In this document: one piece after another, positions 24,673 to 31,637 of the stretch
How positions within the stretch are numbered: the stretch's first letter is position 1
Layout of the letters: every line of letters begins with the position of its first letter
Assembly: GCA_948439995.1 (NCBI GenBank)
Contig: CAOJNP010000009.1
Coordinates: 1-35,941, forward strand
Origin: an uncultured Erysipelotrichaceae bacterium
GTDB taxonomy: Bacteria > Bacillota_I > Bacilli_A > RF39 > UBA660
Direction of reading: 5' to 3'
Length of the DNA stretch: 35,941 bases
Made by a program: the position numbers and the translations under genes
The notes under the pieces: model-generated
Database searches by the model: none
What the model saw: only the letters and a program-made list of their open reading frames with translations
Told to the model about the DNA's origin: nothing

Positions 24673-24837
24673 TTACATTCCTCCTTTTATGTTTTGAATT
24701 GCAATTTTATTTTCTTCTACATTTTGATTATTTATTTGATTTAAATATCGAAATCTCTCATTTAAAAGAATCACTCCAATAATGATCACTCCATAAAACA
24801 AGATAAGTCCTCCATAATTTTTCCATAATTGATTCAT
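24673..24837 (-). CDS. 54-aa single-pass membrane protein under LexA control (YneA-position)
   Basis: A short frame starting MNQLWKNYGGLILFYGV and ending QNIKGGM, with a transmembrane segment at about 9-25 followed by NERFR and a polar tail. The GAAGGAGTGATT ribosome site before the ATG is strong, and the promoter has a LexA box between -35 and -10. The location, divergent from lexA, is that of the SOS cell-division inhibitor yneA of Bacillus. It lacks the LysM domain of YneA. An SOS division-inhibitor role is inferred from context only. Confidence 0.75.
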   Translation of the reverse strand: MNQLWKNYGGLILFYGVIIIGVILLNERFRYLNQINNQNVEENKIAIQNIKGGM

Positions 24838-24862
24838 AATCACTCCTTCTTTCTACATTCAT

Positions 24863-24890
24863 TTTATAATCGAATATTAGTTCGTGTCAA
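24863..24890 (-). promoter_or_regulatory. LexA-regulated promoter of the small membrane protein operon
   Basis: TTGACA (24885-24890), 16-nt spacer, TATAAA (24863-24868). The spacer is the SOS box at 24871-24884. Confidence 0.75.
24871..24884. promoter_or_regulatory. LexA operator (SOS box 1)
   Basis: CGAATATTAGTTCG matches the Gram-positive consensus CGAAC-N4-GTTCG at 9 of 10 positions. It lies in the core promoter of the divergent operon. Confidence 0.85.
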
Positions 24891-24898
24891 GAGTATTT

Positions 24899-24912
24899 TG
24901 AACAAATGTTTG
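24899..24912. promoter_or_regulatory. LexA operator (SOS box 2)
   Basis: TGAACAAATGTTTG matches CGAAC-N4-GTTCG at 8 of 10 positions. It overlaps the -35 of the lexA promoter and its centre is 28 nt from that of box 1. Confidence 0.7.
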
Positions 24913-24938
24913 ACAACTTTACTTTCCTATGTTAATAT
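24910..24938 (+). promoter_or_regulatory. Promoter of lexA
   Basis: TTGACA (24910-24915), 17-nt spacer, TAATAT (24933-24938). The predicted start near 24945 would leave a very short leader that begins at the GGAGG ribosome site (24945-24949). Confidence 0.75.
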
Positions 24939-24957
24939 TTGAATGGAGGAATGGAAA

Positions 24958-25590
24958 ATGATATTAGAAAGTGAAAAATCATTAACAAAAAAACAGTCTG
25001 AGGTATTGGATTACATCAAAAAATATACTGCAGAACATGGTTATCCCCCTGCCATTCGAGAAATTGGAGCAGGTCTTGGTCTTTCTAGTCCTGCTACCGT
25101 TCATACACATGTTAAAAAATTAGAAGAAGCTGGTGTTATTAAAACATCAAGTAATAAATTTAGAACAATTGAAATATTAGTAGAAAATGAATATGAAGAA
25201 ACAAAAGATGATGTAATAAAAGTTCCCCTACTTGGTAAAATTACGGCAGGAAATCCCATTGAAGCAATTGAAAGACCAAATGATTTTTTTGATTTACCTG
25301 CTGTATTAATTCCAAAGAAAGAAACTGTTTTCACATTAGAAGTCAGTGGTGAATCAATGATTAATGCCGGAATTTATGATGGCGATTATGTCATTGTTCA
25401 AAAACAAAATACTGCTAGAAATGGTGATATTGTTGTTGCAATGACTGAGGAAAATGAAGTAACTTTGAAAACCTTTTATAAAGAAGATGGGCATATACGC
25501 TTACAACCAGAAAATGATACCATGGCGCCTTTTATTTTTGAACACATAACCATTTTAGGAAAAGCAATTGGTTTATATCGAAAATTTTAA
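24958..25590 (+). CDS. lexA: LexA repressor
   Basis: SOS repressor that self-cleaves when RecA filaments form. From the ATG at 24958 (GGAGG eight nt upstream; an in-frame ATG at 24943 overlaps that site) it is 210 aa. The N-terminal winged helix includes GYPPAIREIGAGLGLSSPATVHTHV. The cleavage site is A97-G98 in KITAGNP, and the Ser-Lys dyad is S133 (SGESM) and K171 (VTLKTF). Two SOS boxes upstream predict autoregulation together with the divergent operon. Confidence 0.97.
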   Translation: MILESEKSLTKKQSEVLDYIKKYTAEHGYPPAIREIGAGLGLSSPATVHTHVKKLEEAGVIKTSSNKFRTIEILVENEYEETKDDVIKVPLLGKITAGNPIEAIERPNDFFDLPAVLIPKKETVFTLEVSGESMINAGIYDGDYVIVQKQNTARNGDIVVAMTEENEVTLKTFYKEDGHIRLQPENDTMAPFIFEHITILGKAIGLYRKF

Positions 25591-25620
25591 AACATGTATG
25601 AGAAATCATACATGTTTTTT
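25589..25620 (+). terminator. Intrinsic terminator of lexA
   Basis: A perfect 12-bp stem (25590-25601 with 25606-25617) with a GAAA tetraloop ends in T6, directly after the lexA stop codon. Confidence 0.9.
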
Positions 25621-25663
25621 AATGAAATAGATGACATTTATTAAAAATTAAAAATTTTATGTT

Positions 25664-25703
25664 TAAAAAAAGACTATTGATAAAATTTTTTTTCAATAGT
25701 CTA
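25664..25703 (-). terminator. Intrinsic terminator of the rhomboid gene
   Basis: The 9-bp stem AGACTATTG/CAATAGTCT (25694-25702 with 25671-25679) is followed by seven T on the minus strand, 29 nt past the stop codon. Confidence 0.85.
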
Positions 25704-25731
25704 AAAATCAGATCCTATTTTATTATTTTAT

Positions 25732-26880
25732 TTATCGAAAAAATACGATGTAAGATAAAAAGATGATATAAATCACTAAAACAATACTTCCATTTATTTT
25801 TTCAGATTGATCGGATTTTCCATCTACACCAAATGCCATCATAGAAAGATAGCCTCCTAGTAATCCACCGATATGGGCAGCATTATCTATTCCTGTAGAT
25901 AAAAAACCAATTGATAAATTAATAATAATTAAAGGAATGATTTGATTTTTTAACACACTTCCTAAATATAAACGATAATGATATCCAAAATATAATATTG
26001 CTCCTAATAAACCAAAAATTGCTCCAGAAGCACCCACACTGATACTATTACTAAATACACAAGATAGTAAAGATCCACTGATTCCACTTATAATATAAAT
26101 GCCTAGAAATTTCCATTTTCCTACATAATTTTCTAATTGATTTCCAATGATATATAAAGAATACATATTAAATAAAAGATGAAATAAATTGGCATGTAAA
26201 AAAGTACAAGTCATTAATCTTAATATTTCTTTTCCACCAGATTTAACAAGAGGTGCAAAATTTGCTCCAAAATTTAAAAGTGTTATACCATCTAATTTTC
26301 CCCCACTTACAATAAAAGTGATAAAAAAGACAACGATGCAGATTGCTATCAATAATGAAGTAATTACTATTTTTTTTGGTTTAAATGTTTTTTCATACAC
26401 TTTATTTTCTTTTTCTGTCTTTTCATTAATGTCTTTGGTTACATTTAAAATTAGATCCATTCCTACAGTATCATCTAATAATTTTTCAGTAATATCTGGA
26501 AAATTATCACATTTTAATTTCTTTTTGACATCTTTTAAATTTTTTACAATGACAGAATCAATGTTTTTTTCTTCCGCAATGGTTACGGTGTCATTTACAT
26601 CTAATAAAATGTTTAATGTATTCATGGAAAAAGATACTGTTTTTCGTTTAATTTGACGCATTACATTTCTTATTTTAAAAATATCAAATTTATATTGTTC
26701 TTCATTGTGTATATAATTTGCATTAATTCTGATAATTTTATATGGTCCATCTTGATTTTCTAACCATATTTCATCTTTTACTCCATTAACTACAATGGGA
26801 GTATAATTTTGTTCTGTTACAAAATAATGCACTAATCTCATAATGATATCATCTTTTTTATTCATGATAACTGTGCTCAT
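25732..26880 (-). CDS. Rhomboid family intramembrane serine protease (GluP/YqgP-like)
   Basis: Cleaves transmembrane segments within the bilayer. The 382-aa protein has a large N-terminal cytosolic part (about 1-170, resembling the YqgP N-terminal region with repeated IV-rich strands) and a rhomboid core with about seven spans. Catalytic residues are S285 in GASGAIFG and H336 in DNAAHIGGLLGG; the ETLRL-like HANLFHLLFNMYSL motif of the second span is also present. The TAGGAGG site gives the ATG at 26880. A divergent small membrane protein gene is 67 nt away, sharing a palindromic site. Confidence 0.93.
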   Translation of the reverse strand: MSTVIMNKKDDIIMRLVHYFVTEQNYTPIVVNGVKDEIWLENQDGPYKIIRINANYIHNEEQYKFDIFKIRNVMRQIKRKTVSFSMNTLNILLDVNDTVTIAEEKNIDSVIVKNLKDVKKKLKCDNFPDITEKLLDDTVGMDLILNVTKDINEKTEKENKVYEKTFKPKKIVITSLLIAICIVVFFITFIVSGGKLDGITLLNFGANFAPLVKSGGKEILRLMTCTFLHANLFHLLFNMYSLYIIGNQLENYVGKWKFLGIYIISGISGSLLSCVFSNSISVGASGAIFGLLGAILYFGYHYRLYLGSVLKNQIIPLIIINLSIGFLSTGIDNAAHIGGLLGGYLSMMAFGVDGKSDQSEKINGSIVLVIYIIFLSYIVFFR

Positions 26881-26896
26881 AGATTGCCTCCTATGC

Positions 26897-26914
26897 GTAT
26901 TAATATTTTAATAC
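26897..26914. promoter_or_regulatory. Perfect palindrome between divergent genes, candidate operator
   Basis: GTATTAATATTTTAATAC has two 7-bp perfect arms (26897-26903 and 26908-26914) separated by 4 nt. It occupies the middle of the 67-nt gap between the rhomboid gene and the plus-strand membrane protein gene, where both promoters must lie. Confidence 0.5.
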
Positions 26915-26947
26915 ATTTCATAAAATTAGTAAAGAGGAGGTCTTTTT

Positions 26948-27274
26948 ATGTTCCCTTTTTTCTATTTACTTAGTTTTCTTTGTTTTTTAATATCTTTGTT
27001 TTTTCTATTTCAAGCAAAAGATAATCATGATGACTATTGGTATTTACTGTTTTCTAATTTTATTTTTCATCTTGGCTTTGTCTTGTTTTATTATTTTTTT
27101 TCTAATTTATATTTTTCTTTTTTTTCTATTTTCTTTTGCTTTTTATTTACATTGATAATAATCATCCATATTAAAAAAGAAATTCCCCCAAAAATTTTGT
27201 TCGGAATTCCTTATCTTTTTTTTCAATTTTATTTCGTATTATTTTTACTTATCCAACTCATTCAAAGTATTTAA
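26948..27274 (+). CDS. Small polytopic membrane protein, 108 aa
   Basis: Not recognised. Four strongly hydrophobic, Phe/Leu/Ile-rich segments (about 2-21, 31-50, 53-73, 84-105) with short polar turns (QAKDNHDDYW, HIKKEIPPK). The AGAGGAGG ribosome site and the divergent arrangement with the rhomboid protease show it is a genuine gene. Its 3' end overlaps the 3' end of rluD by 30 nt on the opposite strand. Confidence 0.7.
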   Translation: MFPFFYLLSFLCFLISLFFLFQAKDNHDDYWYLLFSNFIFHLGFVLFYYFFSNLYFSFFSIFFCFLFTLIIIIHIKKEIPPKILFGIPYLFFQFYFVLFLLIQLIQSI

Positions 27275-28132
27275 AAATTCTTCTATTTCTTTTGGTATAG
27301 GAGAAGTAAAGTTCATTTCCTGTTTGGTGATTGGATGAAGAAAGTGAATTTTATCTGCATGTAAGAATTGACCAAATTCGGTACATGCTTTTTTTGTATA
27401 AACAGGATCATTATAAATTGGATATCCAATATATTTCATATGAACGCGTATTTGATGTGTTCTTCCTGTTTCTAGCTTTAATCTAACAAAGGTATAGCCT
27501 TCATATCTTTTTAAAACCGTTAAGTGCGTGATTGCATTTTTCGAGTTTTTAGCTGTTACTGTCATTCTTTTTCGATTTTGTTCATCACGACCAATGGGTG
27601 CATCTATGATTGCATTTTTATTTTTAAATTCTCCGATTAATAATGCAACATATTCTCTAGAAACTTTTTTTTCTTTAAATTCTTCTACTAAAATTTGATG
27701 AGCTTCATTTGTTTTTGCAATTAATAATAAACCACTTGTGTCTTTATCAATTCGGTGAACAATACCTGGTCTTATGTCTCCATTTTCATTACTTAACTCT
27801 TTGGTATAATATAAAAGTCCATTTGCAAGCGTACCACTTTTGTTTCCACTCCCAGGATGAACTACTAAACCACTTGGTTTATCAATTACCATTATGTGAT
27901 CATCTTCATAAACAATATTTAATTTTATGTATTCTGGTATCATTTCCGTAGAAAAATGATACTCGTCGACAAATTTTATTACATCATCTATTTTTACTTT
28001 TGTACTTCTTTTTGCAAAATTATCATTGATGGTAATACAATGTTGTTCTAACATTTTTTCAATTTGACTTCTTGAATATTCGGTTACTTCTGCTAAATAT
28101 TTATCAATCCGTATATCATTTTTCGTTACCAT
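27245..28132 (-). CDS. rluD: Ribosomal large-subunit pseudouridine synthase RluD-like (YlyB)
   Basis: Converts uridines of 23S rRNA to pseudouridine. From the ATG at 28132 it is 295 aa: an N-terminal S4 RNA-binding domain (RIDKYLAEVTEYSRSQIEKML) and the RluA-family catalytic domain with HRIDKDTSGLLL (D129 catalytic), then GRTHQIRVHM. The open frame runs 20 codons further upstream but those codons lie inside lspA. It overlaps lspA by 17 nt. The order lspA-ylyB is that of B. subtilis; the exact target uridines are not determined. Confidence 0.93.
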   Translation of the reverse strand: MVTKNDIRIDKYLAEVTEYSRSQIEKMLEQHCITINDNFAKRSTKVKIDDVIKFVDEYHFSTEMIPEYIKLNIVYEDDHIMVIDKPSGLVVHPGSGNKSGTLANGLLYYTKELSNENGDIRPGIVHRIDKDTSGLLLIAKTNEAHQILVEEFKEKKVSREYVALLIGEFKNKNAIIDAPIGRDEQNRKRMTVTAKNSKNAITHLTVLKRYEGYTFVRLKLETGRTHQIRVHMKYIGYPIYNDPVYTKKACTEFGQFLHADKIHFLHPITKQEMNFTSPIPKEIEEFLNTLNELDK

Positions 28133-28595
28133 GATCTTTTCCACGATGATCTTCTCCTTTCCAAACTGCATATAAAAGAAGGACAACTCCAACTACAATT
28201 CCAATATCGGCAATATTAAAAATAGGATAATCATATTTTAGTATTTGAAAGTCAAAAAAATCTCTGACATATCCAAATAACCAACGATCAATTAGATTTC
28301 CTACTAATCCTCCCACAATCAGCCCAAAAGCAATATTATTACGTTTGTTTTCTTGAAACAAATACATAAATCGGTAAATAATGATTAGGGCAAGAATACT
28401 AATTATAATGATGAATGAAATTTTATTATTTAAAATACTCCAAGCTGCTCCATAATTGTTAATATAGTGAATGGAAAAAAAGTTTTTGATAATGATCCAT
28501 TCTTCATTTAATTTTAAAAATGTTTCAATCATTACTTTCGATATTTGATCAATTAATAAAGTACTAATTGCAACAATTAATATTTTCCGATTCAT
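28116..28595 (-). CDS. lspA: Lipoprotein signal peptidase (signal peptidase II)
   Basis: Removes signal peptides from diacylglyceryl-modified prolipoproteins in the membrane. The 159-aa protein has four spans and the catalytic Asp pair D103 (GNLIDRW) and D130 (FNIADIGI), together with LIDQISK near the N-terminus and NYGAAWS. An AAGGGTGG site precedes the ATG. The hydrophilic tail (GEDHRGKDHGNEK) is read in part in a second frame by rluD. Confidence 0.95.
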   Translation of the reverse strand: MNRKILIVAISTLLIDQISKVMIETFLKLNEEWIIIKNFFSIHYINNYGAAWSILNNKISFIIIISILALIIIYRFMYLFQENKRNNIAFGLIVGGLVGNLIDRWLFGYVRDFFDFQILKYDYPIFNIADIGIVVGVVLLLYAVWKGEDHRGKDHGNEK

Positions 28596-28623
28596 TTTTC
28601 CACCCTTTTCGTAATTTATTATA

Positions 28624-28851
28624 TCACATTTCTATATCTACTAATATTACATCTTCTCCTATTTTAGTAATTTGTTTAAAAGTGACCGTCGTTTCTTCAC
28701 TTCCACCAAAGAAGCGAAAAAATCTTTTTGGTTCTACAACGAGGTATTCAATTGTACCCATATGATTGATTTCTACATCAACAATTCTTCCAAGTCTTCT
28801 ACCATCTTTGATGCTTACTACATCTTTTCTTTGTAAATCTGCTAAACGCAT
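28624..28851 (-). CDS. ylmC: YlmC/YmxH family PRC-barrel protein
   Basis: A 75-aa PRC-barrel protein: MRLADLQRKDVVSIKDGRRL and GRIVDVEINHMGTIEYLVVEP are typical of the YlmC/YmxH family linked to sporulation. The start is the ATG at 28851 with GGTGG close upstream; the frame runs four more codons to an ATG without a ribosome site. It follows sigG as in B. subtilis. The biochemical function is unknown. Confidence 0.88.
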   Translation of the reverse strand: MRLADLQRKDVVSIKDGRRLGRIVDVEINHMGTIEYLVVEPKRFFRFFGGSEETTVTFKQITKIGEDVILVDIEM

Positions 28852-28877
28852 GTTACCACCCATTAAATTATATGTTG

Positions 28878-28911
28878 AAAAAAATAGGTCAACGACAAAG
28901 TTTTCCTATTT
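28878..28911 (-). terminator. Intrinsic terminator of sigG
   Basis: The stem AAATAGG/CCTATTT (28905-28911 with 28882-28888) with an inner AAC/GTT pairing is followed by T residues. The sigG TAG stop (28906-28908) is inside the stem. Confidence 0.65.
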
Positions 28912-29682
28912 TATTAATCTTCTAACATGATTCATAGCACTTTTTTCTAATCTTGATACTTGAGCTTGACTAATCCCTAAACTTTGTGCAATTTCCATTT
29001 GTGTTTTTCCAACAATAAATCGTTCCATTAAAATGTTTTTCTCTCGATCTTTTAGCTTATGTATTGCTTTATTCATAGAAATCAGCATATCTTTATCTTT
29101 ATTTTTTTCCTTTTTATCAGCTAGCTGATCTAATAAATAAATGGTATCTCCTCCATCATTATAAATTGGTTCAAAAATACTCATTGGTTCTCTTAATGAA
29201 TCAAGTGCATAAGAAATCTGAAATTCTTCAATTTGTAATGCTGATGCAATTTCACCATAATTTGGCTCTTTTCCATTTTTTAATGTATATTCTTCTTTGT
29301 ATTTTAGTATCTGATAAGCAATATCTTTTACACTTCTACTTACTCGCACACTGGTATTATCACGAATGTAACGTTTGATTTCTCCTAAAATTAATGGGAT
29401 CGCATAAGTACTTAATTTTAAATTATAAGATAAATCAAAATTATCGATTGCTTTAATAAGACCAATTACTCCAACTTGAAATAAATCATCTAAATTGTGC
29501 TTTGAATTATTAAATTTTTTTAAAACACTTAAAACTAATTTTAAATTTCCATTGATTAGATCTTCTTTAGCTTGTAAATCTCCATTTTGATATTTTTGAA
29601 ATAATTCTATCATTTCGTCATTTTTTAATACTTTAATAAGGTTGGTATTAATTCCTGTTATTTCTACTTTATATTTTGACAT
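28906..29682 (-). CDS. sigG: RNA polymerase sporulation sigma factor SigG
   Basis: Late forespore sigma factor. The 258-aa protein begins MSKYKVEITGINTNLIKVLKN, which matches the SigG-specific N-terminus, and shows region 2 (LVLSVLKKF, DDLFQVGVIGLIKAIDNFD), region 3 and region 4 (MEIAQSLGISQAQVSRLEK). A GAAAGGGG site precedes the ATG. In B. subtilis it follows sigE directly; here a retron separates them. A possible forespore-type promoter GAATA-N18-CAATAA lies in the 110-nt upstream gap but is weak. Confidence 0.95.
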   Translation of the reverse strand: MSKYKVEITGINTNLIKVLKNDEMIELFQKYQNGDLQAKEDLINGNLKLVLSVLKKFNNSKHNLDDLFQVGVIGLIKAIDNFDLSYNLKLSTYAIPLILGEIKRYIRDNTSVRVSRSVKDIAYQILKYKEEYTLKNGKEPNYGEIASALQIEEFQISYALDSLREPMSIFEPIYNDGGDTIYLLDQLADKKEKNKDKDMLISMNKAIHKLKDREKNILMERFIVGKTQMEIAQSLGISQAQVSRLEKSAMNHVRRLIK

Positions 29683-29737
29683 AAACTACCCCTTTCACTT
29701 TTTTATTGAGTAAAAAGAATAAATTCTATTCAAAATT

Positions 29738-29771
29738 TCAAAAAAAAATAGAAAATTTTGCTTTTTCTATT
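29738..29771 (-). terminator. Intrinsic terminator of the retron
   Basis: The 8-bp stem ATAGAAAA/TTTTCTAT (29763-29770 with 29748-29755) is followed by a run of nine T on the minus strand, 22 nt after the reverse transcriptase stop. Confidence 0.8.
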
Positions 29772-29792
29772 TCATTTTATATTGTTTTATTA

Positions 29793-30734
29793 CTAAAATT
29801 TATTTTTCAAAAAATCTCTATATTTTTGAAATTCTAGATTATCAGGTGTAATTTGTAACACAAAATTAATTTTTCCTAGGAGTTGTTCTTTTGTTATAAA
29901 AGACTTTTCTTTCTTTTGATATTGATAAAAAGATTCTATACCATATTTTTTTATATAATACATCTTTTGCCTGATTTCTCTTCGATATTTTTTTGAAACA
30001 TTCATTTTTTCATTAATTACAATTCCTGTTACTACTTGCCTATTATGAGATTTTAAAATGCGAATCTTTTTTTCATTTAAACAAAAATGTCTTTTCTGTA
30101 ATTCTTTTCTAACAAAATGAATGATTTCTTTTGGATTAAAACTTCCAGAAAAAGTTAAATCATCTGCATATCTTGTATAATCAACTTGTAAAAGATCACA
30201 AAAATGCGCTACTTCATAGTCAAAATCACGTAAAATAAGATTTGAAATTTTTGGAGAAGTGGGAGATCCTTGAGGAAGTTTATTATCTAATGTACAAAGA
30301 TTAGTAAGCAATACCCGAATTGGTTCTGGATAAATGGAAGGAAGAAACACAATTTCGTATACCATAGAAGAAGTAATGGAATGAAAAAAATCTTTTATAT
30401 CTAATTTTAAAATAATTTCTTTATTCATATGAATGGATACGTTTTCTTTTAATGATATTCCATTTTGAAAAGCTTTGGCATAAGGGGATATTTTTCTTTC
30501 ATTTAAAATATTTTGCATGATTTTCTTTTGAATCCATTTTAAATTTTTTAAGGGTTCTTCTATCATTCTTTTGGTACCATCTCTTTTTGGAATCCAAAAT
30601 ATTTTATAATTATTATGAATATTATTGCTAATACTATACAATCGTTTTAGACTATCTTTTTTCTTTTTTGAATCAATTAATTGATTTGAGAGTAAGTATT
30701 CTTCCATATTCTCTTTTGTAAAATATTTCCACAT
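29793..30734 (-). CDS. Retron reverse transcriptase
   Basis: RNA-directed DNA polymerase of 313 aa that should copy the adjacent msd RNA into msDNA. Motif A is ILKLDIKDFFHSI, motif B is LPQGSPTSPKISNLI, the catalytic box is RYADDLTFSG (YADD at 189-192), and the retron-specific region Y is VTGIVINE. The region-X NAxxH motif appears as NVSIH. The start is the ATG at 30734 with AGGAG seven nt upstream; the frame opens eight codons earlier with TTG inside the ncRNA a2 arm. There is no maturase or endonuclease domain, so it is not a group II intron protein. No effector gene lies next to it. Confidence 0.92.
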   Translation of the reverse strand: MWKYFTKENMEEYLLSNQLIDSKKKKDSLKRLYSISNNIHNNYKIFWIPKRDGTKRMIEEPLKNLKWIQKKIMQNILNERKISPYAKAFQNGISLKENVSIHMNKEIILKLDIKDFFHSITSSMVYEIVFLPSIYPEPIRVLLTNLCTLDNKLPQGSPTSPKISNLILRDFDYEVAHFCDLLQVDYTRYADDLTFSGSFNPKEIIHFVRKELQKRHFCLNEKKIRILKSHNRQVVTGIVINEKMNVSKKYRREIRQKMYYIKKYGIESFYQYQKKEKSFITKEQLLGKINFVLQITPDNLEFQKYRDFLKNKF

Positions 30735-30747
30735 ACTTACTCTCCTT

Positions 30748-30904
30748 TTGCAATGCAATATATAAAAGTGCGAAAATGTACGGACCCACGTTAGTGGTTC
30801 TACGAGAATCGTAGTATTGTACTTTGAAGCAATTTTATTTTTTCATTTTATTATTTTAGAACCTTAGCGACTCGCTAAAGTAGATTTTTCTTTTGCCATT
30901 GCAA
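30748..30904 (-). ncRNA. Retron msr-msd RNA
   Basis: The sequence upstream of the reverse transcriptase has the retron layout. Arms a1 TTGCAATG (30897-30904) and a2 CATTGCAA (30748-30755) are perfectly complementary. Shortly after a1 comes TTTAGCGAG within a TTTAGC/GCTAAG hairpin (about 30861-30879), which matches the branch-point region of known retrons such as Ec86, where the priming guanosine lies. The msd part contains stem-loops CTACGA/TCGTAG and CCAC/GTGG inside an outer GTAC/GTAC pairing (about 30778-30821). a2 ends 14 nt before the reverse transcriptase ATG. Confidence 0.85.
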
Positions 30905-30908
30905 CTTT

Positions 30909-30914
30909 ATTATA
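30909..30914 (-). promoter_or_regulatory. -10 element of the retron RNA promoter
   Basis: TATAAT lies 4 nt upstream of arm a1, so transcription would begin at the arm itself. The -35 position is an uninformative T-rich stretch. The sigE stop codon is 40 nt upstream. Confidence 0.6.
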
Positions 30915-30953
30915 CAATAAAATAAAATCAAAAAAAATATAGAATAAGCATTT

Positions 30954-31637
30954 CTATATTTTCATTAAATTTTTTAAATTTTTTATTACTTTTTTTTCAA
31001 TTCTAGAAATGTATGATTGACTAATTCCTAACATTTCTGCTACTTCTTTTTGTGTGTACTCTTCGGTATTATTTAATCCATAACGTAATACCATAATTTG
31101 TTTATCACGTTCTTTTAGTTTGTTAATTTCTTTTGATAATAAAGATCTTTCCATTCCTCTTTCAAATTCTTTACTTACTAAATCATCTTCAGTTCCTAAG
31201 ATATCTTCTAAGTGCAGTTCATTTCCTTCCGCATCATAATTTAGAGCATCTTCAAAAGAAATTTCTCCTCTTCTTTTTTTATTTTTTCTTAAAAACATTA
31301 AAATTTCATTAGCAATACATCGAGATGCATATGTAGCTAGTTTTATATTTTTATCTATTTTATAAGTATTAATTCCTTTTATCAAACCAATGGATCCAAT
31401 ACTTACTAAATCTTCGACATCATATCCTGTATTTTCATATTTTTTTGCTAAAAATACAACCAGTCTTAAATTATGTTCGATGAGTATATTTCTAGCTTCT
31501 TCATCTCCTTGACTTACTTTAATTAAACATTCTAATTCTTTTTCTTTACTTAAAGGTGGTGGTAATTTATCGGTACTACCTACAAAGAAACATTCACTAT
31601 ATTTTTGTCTTAACCACTCTAATATTTTTTTTAACAT
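30954..31637 (-). CDS. sigE: RNA polymerase sporulation sigma factor SigE (pro-form)
   Basis: Early mother-cell sigma factor, made as inactive pro-SigE and cleaved by SpoIIGA. From the ATG at 31637 (TTGGAGG upstream) it is 227 aa. The N-terminal pro-sequence MLKKILEWLRQKYSECFFVG precedes LPPPLSKEKE, as in B. subtilis SigE. Region 2 (NLRLVVFLAKKYENTG, DLVSIGSIGLIKGI, LATYASRCIANEIL) and region 4 (TQKEVAEMLGISQSYISRIEK) are intact. It overlaps spoIIGA by 7 nt. Confidence 0.96.
   Translation of the reverse strand: MLKKILEWLRQKYSECFFVGSTDKLPPPLSKEKELECLIKVSQGDEEARNILIEHNLRLVVFLAKKYENTGYDVEDLVSIGSIGLIKGINTYKIDKNIKLATYASRCIANEILMFLRKNKKRRGEISFEDALNYDAEGNELHLEDILGTEDDLVSKEFERGMERSLLSKEINKLKERDKQIMVLRYGLNNTEEYTQKEVAEMLGISQSYISRIEKKVIKNLKNLMKI

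Noticed and set aside
29793-30734. Group II intron or diversity-generating retroelement
   Set aside because: There is no maturase or endonuclease domain and no intron domains V/VI. I saw no template/variable repeat pair near it, whereas the msr-msd arms and VTG motif fit a retron.
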